Positions 57,435-64,000 of a DNA stretch of 64,000 bases are shown here, piece by piece. The DNA comes from Acanthochlamys bracteata (Eukaryota; Streptophyta; Magnoliopsida; Pandanales; Velloziaceae): assembly GCA_019914995.1 (NCBI GenBank), contig CM034128.1:9703501-9767500 (forward strand). Direction: 5' to 3'. Position 1 is the first letter of the stretch; each line of letters opens with the position of its first letter. The position numbers and the translations under genes are program-made. A model generated the notes under the pieces. It saw only the letters and a list, made by a program, of their open reading frames with translations, searched no databases and was not told the DNA's origin.

Positions 57435-57922
57435 TTCCAACAATTCAAAAGTTTTTCCCCCAAATTCAAATCGCGAGATGAAGATTCACGAAAATATTTG
57501 AAAGAAATATTTAGGGATTTGAATTAATAGAAGAAAACCCTAAGTTTTTCTGAAGATGAAAGAGAACAGATGCTCCGTAGGCCAAACGGCTTCCCGCCGC
57601 CGGTGCTCGATTTTTGAAAATTTTATAAGCGGTTGAAAATATTTGAGACAGATCGCAGGAGCTCATGGGGTGACTGGTTTCTTAAAGTTCGCACGTGTGA
57701 AAGGTAGTACGTTACGGGCCCATTAGTGGTTTTACTTTTGGGCCTATTTGGTAGCAGGCCCAGTTTTATTCAAAATAAACACAACAAATGAAATGCTAGT
57801 TGCCTGCCAGGTTACCTTTATTAAAGGTGATTTCAATTGTACAACTTACTAAAGAACAGGATCAATTGGTACATCTACAGAAATAAATTTAATTCAATTT
57901 TACACCAAGTTAGCTTGAGCAT
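57435..57922. other. Shugoshin promoter and 3' flank of the methyltransferase gene
   Basis: The 5' end of the minus-strand shugoshin gene and the 3' end of the next minus-strand gene share this gap. No coding signal is seen. Confidence 0.5.
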
Positions 57923-60289
57923 CTACATCTTGACATCTCGAAGAAGCCGTGCTGCCATGGCGCCGCATCTCCTGATCCCCCACTCATCAGTTGCATTCTT
58001 GAGTTCTGATGTTTCTTCAGGGGCTAATGTCCCGTTCTCTACATCTTGGCTCTCTTCTGTACTACAACTCTTACCTTCTTCGTTTCCGAGGTTGAACTCT
58101 GCAGCTTGACATTCAAGTTCTTGCCTCTCTTCTGATCTACAACTCTTATTTTCTTCCTTACTGACGTTAGACTCTGCTGCTTGATTTTCAACTTCTTTAG
58201 CTAAAGGTTTAGTCTTTTGCTCCATAATGTAGAGTTGGATACTAGGATGTCTGTACTTGACGTCCATCTGCATTGTAGAAATGTTTACTGTTCCTAAGTC
58301 GTACTGAAAGTAAATTGTCGATCGATAGGAGGCATGCTCTAAATATACCTTCAGTTTTGGAACGTTTTTAACTTCAAAATAGCTATTCCACATGCGGAGC
58401 ATCTGTTCATGGACTACAGTTGATCGGATCTCATAACCTAGCTGAAAATAAGGACATTTTTTATTCCTCATCCATATGCGTGCACACGAGGAAAGATTGG
58501 CGTAAAAGAACAAATGTTAGAACGTGACGAGTGTTCAAGGTTTACCATGATTATTGTTCTAGGTCCTGATAAAGCAAGAATGGTCTCCAGTAGTGGTTGC
58601 AAAAGATGTTCAGAGTAAACCTTCAATATAGAAGCCAGACAATAAACAACTAGCAATAATGAAATGATGCATGGTTGCTATTCTGCAAAATAATGCACCA
58701 GGCTGTTATGAAGGATTATACCACATGAAGCTAATCAACTTAAGTTGACTGCAGTTTGCAATTGAATAAAACCGTGCTCTGATATAAACAAATGCTATTG
58801 GAATATGTCATTTTAATCCCCTTGGTATAGAAAAAGAAGTTGGTGATTCTTACTACATCAGTGCCAATGATGTAATCAAATGGAGGATTTAGAGCCCTTA
58901 TGTGATCTTTGTTTCCCCAGTCCAGCTCCGCAACTTGGATTGATCCAAAAGAACCTACACAGCATAAAGTGTATCTTGGTTGACTTGTGACTCTTAATAG
59001 TTTTTACATACCAGCCCAAAAGTTCTTCAAAGGTTAGAAGCATTCTATACATAGGTTCCCTCCAATCCATATCATCTTAGAAGAAAAGGTTAAAAGCATC
59101 CTGCTACTATGCTGACATCTTCTAATCAATTGCATCATTTTAGACTTGAGAAAACTGGCATTCTAATCTAACAGTTCTCGATTTGGATTAGATTGGCATT
59201 ACATTTTCATTATTAACTTTAGTTAGGCATTATGTAGTGTAGACTTCAGAATACAGTAACCAGAATAGAACTCAAGTGTAAGACATCAATGCAGAAGTGA
59301 TGGACAAATGATAATGAAACTGTCAGGATCTTACCAAAGTCAGAACCTGCTTGTATTATGTAGGAAGTGTTACGTTCAACATTCCTCATAAGTAATGGTA
59401 AAACCTCAACTTGATCCGTTGAAACTACATCACATCCTAACATAGCCATTCCTGAAATTTTGGAGGCACATGGATAAGTGCATGACGATCCCTGATTACA
59501 ATAAGAGTACAAAATGTGAACTCACCTATTCCAGCTAGGCCACATCCGGCTCCAAGCTCAATGACACGCTTTCCTTTCATTTTGGAGGGGCAAAACCTAC
59601 CCTTTCTGCTATTCCTTTCCTGAACATAGGAAACCAAATAACTATATAAGGAATGCCTGTAATGAAATTCTGAAACAGAAAGGTGAAGAAGCTAAGCAAA
59701 AAGCAAGAGGATTTTGCAAAATTGGATTTCTATATATATTTTTTTGGCGATTTGACTTAGATGAAAATGATAGTAACACTAAAGAGTTTCCTACGTTAGC
59801 TTGTTAATTACCATAAACTTGACAAAAACCATCGAAGCATCCCAAACAGTGGTACCGAGATGCTTGGAATTTGGATCCTGCCAAAGCAGCATCGTGGATA
59901 GTTATCATCAAATATCAAATTGACTGTAAAACTCAAATTCAAGTACAAAATTTCCAACAATCAAGCAACATCTACTTTAACTTAATATCACCTAGCTTGT
60001 GATTAACATAAACTAAATAGCACGCGTAACATGAGTTACCTGAGACAAATGCAGCTGATGACCAAGAACTTCAAGCATGACAGCCGACGTGCTTGGTGAA
60101 TTCAATCTGCAAGGAATTACGTTATCACATACTTAAAGATGCAAACTTTGAAACAAAGAAACAAAATTCAAATGAAAAATGCATTCCTGATAACATCTCA
60201 ATCAGTGTTTCTTATAAATTCCCCTCGAGAACAAAGTTCTAGAAGCACAGTTTTCTTCAAGAGATTGAATTCAGCTACCTGTCATCCAT
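57923..60289 (-). CDS. METTL21-type protein lysine methyltransferase
   Basis: Seven-beta-strand SAM-dependent methyltransferase of the METTL20/21 group, which methylates lysines on chaperones and translation factors in animals. The plant substrate is unknown to me. Nine exons on the minus strand give 322 aa: 60279-60289, 60040-60106, 59812-59877, 59526-59619, 59335-59451, 58854-58954, 58546-58620, 58349-58441, 57923-58267. SAM motif I is VIELGAGCGLAGIG (from residue 67). GTTVWDASMVFVKF is the usual family N-terminal segment. The acidic motif after beta-4 is built at an exon junction (TDV plus VYSEHL, giving D-V-V-Y at 151-154). After the catalytic domain comes an acidic tail of about 85 residues with a two-copy repeat (ENQAAESNVSKEENKSC, ECQAAEFNLGNEEGKSC), then MAARLLRDVKM. 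The first coding exon is only 11 bp. Confidence 0.88.
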
Positions 60290-60505
60290 CTCTGTGCCGA
60301 AAGCGACGGCGGCGCAACGACGGTAGCAGCAGCGGCGGCGGCGAACTAGAACCAGTGCAAACTATCGAGCCCGAATGAGAATTTTGATTTCAATACTTTA
60401 GTCATCAAAACGATCCAGCACTAAACATAATGGACTGGACCTATCCGGCTCAAATAGTTAGTTGTCTATAAACGAAGTCCGACGACATCTTTTCTGCGGA
60501 TTAAC
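60290..60505. promoter_or_regulatory. Divergent promoter gap
   Basis: Only 216 bp separate the minus-strand methyltransferase start from the plus-strand start of the U11/U12-31K-like pseudogene. Both may once have shared a bidirectional promoter. No clear TATA box is seen. Confidence 0.4.
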
Positions 60506-60853
60506 ATGCGTGCGACAGAAAAATCCGACTCCTATTCCGACGATAGCTTTCTCTTCCGCTTCCCTTCCCTCCTCCTTCTTCCACCTCCTCTTCCCGCGGC
60601 GGCGGTGGCGGTGGCGGTGGCGGTGGTTCCGTGATCTACTCCGTTGGAGTCAACGGTCTACGTTTGGAATCTCGATTACTCTCTGACCGACTCTGTTCTC
60701 CACCAACGATCCTTTCCACCTTTGGTCGTGTAGCTCGTGTAACCGTTCTCAAAGATCGGGTCTCGCCCCGAAGGCGTGGAGTTGCTTTCGCTCTCTTTTC
60801 TCGCGAAGACGCAGACAAAGTTGCTGCAGACTCAACGAGAAGCTTCTCAACGG
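60506..60853 (+). pseudogene. 5' fragment of a U11/U12-31K-like RRM gene, broken
   Basis: The start matches the minor-spliceosome U11/U12-31K protein layout: an acidic Ser/Tyr N-terminus (SDSYSDDSFLFRFP), a Gly/Ser-rich linker (GGC/GGT run 60598-60628), then an RRM with an RNP2-like segment (VYVWNLDYSLTD, from about 60656) and an RNP1-like segment (RGVAFALF). The copy is not intact. There is an in-frame TGA at 60632-60634, a frame change between about 60696 and 60706, and another between about 60822 and 60828. The gene then stops at 60853, where an LTR begins, so the rest of the RRM, the zinc knuckle and the C-terminus are missing. The assignment to U11/U12-31K rests on this partial similarity. 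Confidence 0.65.
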
Positions 60854-61205
60854 TGAACTCTGATACACCTTGGGTGTAAACCGAAGCTCACACACAAGGC
60901 AGGTAGTAAACTAAGAACTAAACTAATTTTATTGATCAAACTTGCATACCTTTTTTTGAGGTTATGCTACTTATTTATAACTAGAGAATTACACTTAAGT
61001 TGGAATTCTTTTATTGTTCTAACTCTTCCCTACAAGAGTCCTTAATAGACTCCTCAACCTCTATTTTGGCATCTTGGGCACTCGGTGCCACAAAGTGCTC
61101 GAGCACATTCAAATTGTGCCTAGACAAATGTTTGGCGCCAAGCCCAACATTTGAAACATGCCCGAGCACAACTCATCTTGTGTTTAGGCATTTTATTCGG
61201 GTGCA
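60854..61205 (-). repeat. 3' LTR of the Ty3/gypsy element
   Basis: The left edge on the plus strand is TG, so the LTR ends in CA on its own strand (...GTATCAGAGTTCA). On the minus strand it carries a TATA box (TTATAAATAAG, near 60970-60981) followed by a polyadenylation signal AATAAA (60928-60933), in the right order for U3-R-U5. The U3 part holds two degenerate copies of a 'cgagcaca...ttgtg' motif. The right border is approximate because the second LTR is not in view. Confidence 0.65.
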
Positions 61206-64000
61206 TTAGATATTGCACCCAGAACACTTCTGGCACTTTGGTGCCACTCTTCTCCTGGAGCGCCTCTGCTCCCTTCTGGCCTCCTGCTGTTCTCCAGTGA
61301 CCTCCAGTGGCTCTAAGCTTCTTCTCTCCCCCTCTCTATCACTTGCATCATTCTCCACCCCTTGAAGTTCGGCGTCGTTCTCGAGGCCGGTGAAGGGAAG
61401 AAGATCATCGGTGAGTTCCTCCGTAATGGCTCCAGTCGTTATGCGACTTGCATCCTTCAACTGCGAAACATGAAAAACAGGGTGTATTTTTGCCGTTAAG
61501 GGAAGAGCTAACTGGTAGGCAACAGGGCCAATGGCTTTCTCCACCGTAAAAGGGCCATAGTATAGAAAACGAAGTTTATGATCCCTTTGAACAACTATTG
61601 AGGATTGGCGATGTGGACGAAGCTTCAGGAATACCTTATCCCTTGGATTGTAATGAATTTCTCTTCGATGTCCGTCAGCTAACTGTTTTATCCGGTTTTG
61701 AGCTCTAGCAAGATGAACCTTCAGCTCTCGGATAATGGAATCTCGTTCACGAAGCTGCAATCCCAACCCTTTAGATCGAGAGCTTCCTTCAGGAAATGCA
61801 ATCAGGGGGGGAGGTGGGTGGCCATATACTACTTCAAAGGAAGTAGTTTTTGTGGCAGAGTGTGTACGGGTGTTGTAGGAGTACTCGGCCCAGTGCAGCC
61901 ATTGGATCCATTTGTGGGGTTGGTCCCCAATGAAGCATCTCAGGTAGGCCTCTAACCCTCTATTAACTACCTCCGACTGTCCATCGGTTTGTGGGTGGTA
62001 GGCCGTACTCATATACAAAGAAGTGTCTTGAACACGATGGAATTCTTTCCAGAACGAGCTAAGAAAGATTGGGTCTCTGTCTGAGACAATGGTTGCTGGG
62101 CAACCATGAAGTCTAACCACCTCTTTGGCGAAGATGTTTGCAATTTCGGATGTAGTGTAAGGGTGTTTTAAGGCTATGAAATGTGCATACTTGGAAAGGC
62201 GATCTACAACTACTAAGATTGCGTCCTTACCTCCAGATTTAGGCAGTCCTTCTATGAAATCCATGGCGATGTCAGTCCAAACTGTCTCAGGTATGGGAAG
62301 TGGCTGTAATAGCCCTGTCGGACGCAAACTTTCAGCCTTGGCACGAGCACAAGTGGCGCAAGCAGCCACATAGAGGCGTACGTCCCTAGACATGCTAGGC
62401 CATTGAAATTGATGAGCCAATCGCTTATAAGTGCGGAATTCTCCCCCATGTCCTCCACTTGCGGAATTGTGTGCCTCGTATAACAACTGAGTGCGTAATG
62501 AAGGATCCCCAGGTACGCGTATGCGTTGATTACAAATGAGGATGCCATTGGATAACCGTAAATTTGGTTGGGGTTCAGTAGTAGCTTGCTGCCTCAACTC
62601 GGCCAGAGAGGAATCTGCCTCCTGGGCCTTTCTGAAGTCATCCCAGAAAGAGGGTTGCAAGGATGTAAAGGCGGCTAAGAAGGCTGCTGGCTGTCTGGAT
62701 AGTGCATCTGCAACCACGTTTGTGATCCAGACCTATACACAATCTGGTAATCGAAATCCAGCAGCTTGACAAGCCATTTATGTTGATCGGGTGTGGACAA
62801 TCGCTGCTCAAGCAAATACTTTAAGCTCAGGTGATCTGTTTTTGTACTAAAGCGTTGCCCAAGTAGATAAGGCCTCCATTTTCGAACCGCAAGGACCAAT
62901 GCCATCAACTCCTTCTCATAGGTTGATTTTGTCATGGCAGATTGGGAAAGTGCTTTGCTAAAATATGCTATTGGTCTGTTTTGTTGAGTCAAAACCGCCC
63001 CAAGTCTCTTACTTGATGCATCTGTCTCTACTGTAAATGGACTTTGAAAATCAGGAGAAGCTAATATAGATGTGTTAGTCATTACCTTTTTAAGTAGCTG
63101 GAAGGCTCGTTCTGCTTCAGAAATCCATGTAAAGGCATCCTTTTTGAGCAATGCTGTTAGAGGTGAGGCCAGTGATCCATAATCCTTGACAAATCTTTGA
63201 TAATATCCGGTTAGGTCTAGGAATCCTCTCAGCTCGTGGTAGTAGTAGGAGTAGGCTAGTCAGTCATGGCTCGAAGTTTGTCTGGATCCACTGCAACTCC
63301 TTGTGAAGACACTATATGTCCAAGGTACTTTAATTCCTTGCACCCAAAGCGGCACTTAGTGAAGTTGGCACACAGCTCCTCCTTTTGTAATAGGCTGAAT
63401 ACCCCAACTAAGTGCTCCATATGCTCTTCCCAAGTCTTACTATAAACTAGTATATCATCGAAGAAAACGAGCACGAAGTCTTTAAGGTAAGGGCGAAAGA
63501 TATCATTCATTAATGACTGGAAAGTGGAGGGGGCATTTGTGAGACCGAATGGCATCACTAAGAACTCGTAGTGGCCATCGTGTGTTTGAAATGCGGTCTT
63601 ATGCACGTCCTCCTCCTTTACTCGTATTTGATGATAACCTGATTTCAAATCTAACTTCGAAAAATATTGCGCCTCATGGAGCTCGTCCAATAGCTCATCA
63701 ATAACGGGGATCGAAAACTTGTCCTTAACCATTATTTGATTGAGTGCTCTGTAATCAACACAAAATCTCCAAGACCCGTCTTTCTTCTTGACAAGCAACA
63801 CGGAAGAGAAAAATGCTCAACAGCTGGGTCGAATGATCCCCTGGGACAACATCTCAGTAACTGCCCTATGGATTTCTGTTTTCTGCATATATGGGTACCG
63901 ATAAGGCCTAACATTGGCCGGGGCTGCTCCTGGCAGAAGTGGAATACCGTGATCATGGGATCTTCTTGGAGGCAACCTATTTAGGGGCTTGAACACCATG
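61206..64000 (-). pseudogene. Ty3/gypsy pol remnant (RT, RNase H, integrase)
   Basis: Reading leftwards from 63999: an RT entry segment, then an in-frame TGA at 63817-63819. The RT core (63256-63801) has [27 protein letters not shown] and the catalytic [10 protein letters not shown], and ends at TAG 63256-63258. A frame change follows between 63255 and 63151. RNase H (62675-63151) has VETDASSKRLGAVLTQ and YEKELMALVLAVRKW. Another frame change lies near 62717-62760. The integrase (61206-62717) has the HHCC finger (HNSASGG...CATCARAK), a DDE core including AMDFIEGLP, IVSDRDPIFLSSFWKEF and YHPQTDGQSEVVNR, and the YYGPFTVEKAIG module. The far C-terminus is Arg/Glu-rich with no recognisable chromodomain. 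Confidence 0.9.

Larger units (their letters stand above)
60854..64000 (-). mobile_element. Decayed Ty3/gypsy LTR retrotransposon, partial
   Basis: The element is transcribed on the minus strand and continues past the right edge, so gag, protease and the 5' LTR are outside the window. From left to right it shows the 3' LTR (60854 to about 61200), integrase, RNase H and reverse transcriptase. The pol order RT-RH-IN is that of Ty3/gypsy. Several lesions show that it is no longer autonomous. It interrupts the U11/U12-31K-like pseudogene at its left end. Confidence 0.9.

Overview
The window looks like nuclear DNA of a dicot plant. Genes are split by short GT-AG introns, the intergenic DNA is very A/T-rich, and the proteins are plant families (Aux/IAA, QALGGH zinc finger, TMKL1, phytase-like purple acid phosphatase, class P alcohol dehydrogenase). 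The proteins fit a core eudicot. I cannot name the species.

Layout: 1-1480 diverged ~390-bp tandem repeats; 1986-4895 (-) Aux/IAA repressor; 8714-9877 (-) weak candidate small gene; 10347-14430 (-) peroxisomal 3-ketoacyl-CoA thiolase (KAT2); 17100-17834 (-) single C2H2 zinc-finger protein; 19700-24083 (-) possible small-peptide or non-coding transcript; 24950-27051 (-) TMKL1 pseudokinase; 30551-35440 (-) pectate lyase; 35441-42345 repeat-rich spacer with an LTR-bounded TRIM-like element and MITEs; 42346-45555 (+) purple acid phosphatase (PAP23 type); 48504-51472 (+) ADH1; 52085-52804 hAT-like MITE; 53218-54341 (+) CBS-domain protein; 54808-57434 (-) shugoshin; 57923-60289 (-) METTL21-type methyltransferase; 60506-60853 (+) broken U11/U12-31K-like pseudogene, cut by the 3' LTR of a decayed Ty3/gypsy element that runs off the right end (60854-64000).

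I rebuilt nine multi-exon coding sequences by hand. In each, exon lengths and phases close into one frame: Aux/IAA 303 (or 306) aa, KAT2 460, TMKL1 672, pectate lyase 453, PAP 576, ADH 380, CBS 207, shugoshin 505, METTL21 322. The zinc-finger protein (244 aa) is a single exon. The genes are ordinary, functionally unrelated neighbours: hormone response, fatty-acid beta-oxidation, cell wall, phosphate acquisition, fermentation, meiosis and protein methylation. There is no operon-like logic.

The points most worth a second look are three phase-matched, repeat-related last exons in shugoshin; a 27-bp direct repeat carrying anaerobic-response-like motifs upstream of ADH1; a PHR1-type site just upstream of the phosphatase; tandem in-frame splice donors in the Aux/IAA gene; a GC-AG intron in ADH1; the TRIM-like and hAT elements; and the pseudogene/retrotransposon junction. 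I found no CRISPR, tRNA, rRNA or clearly new multi-gene system.
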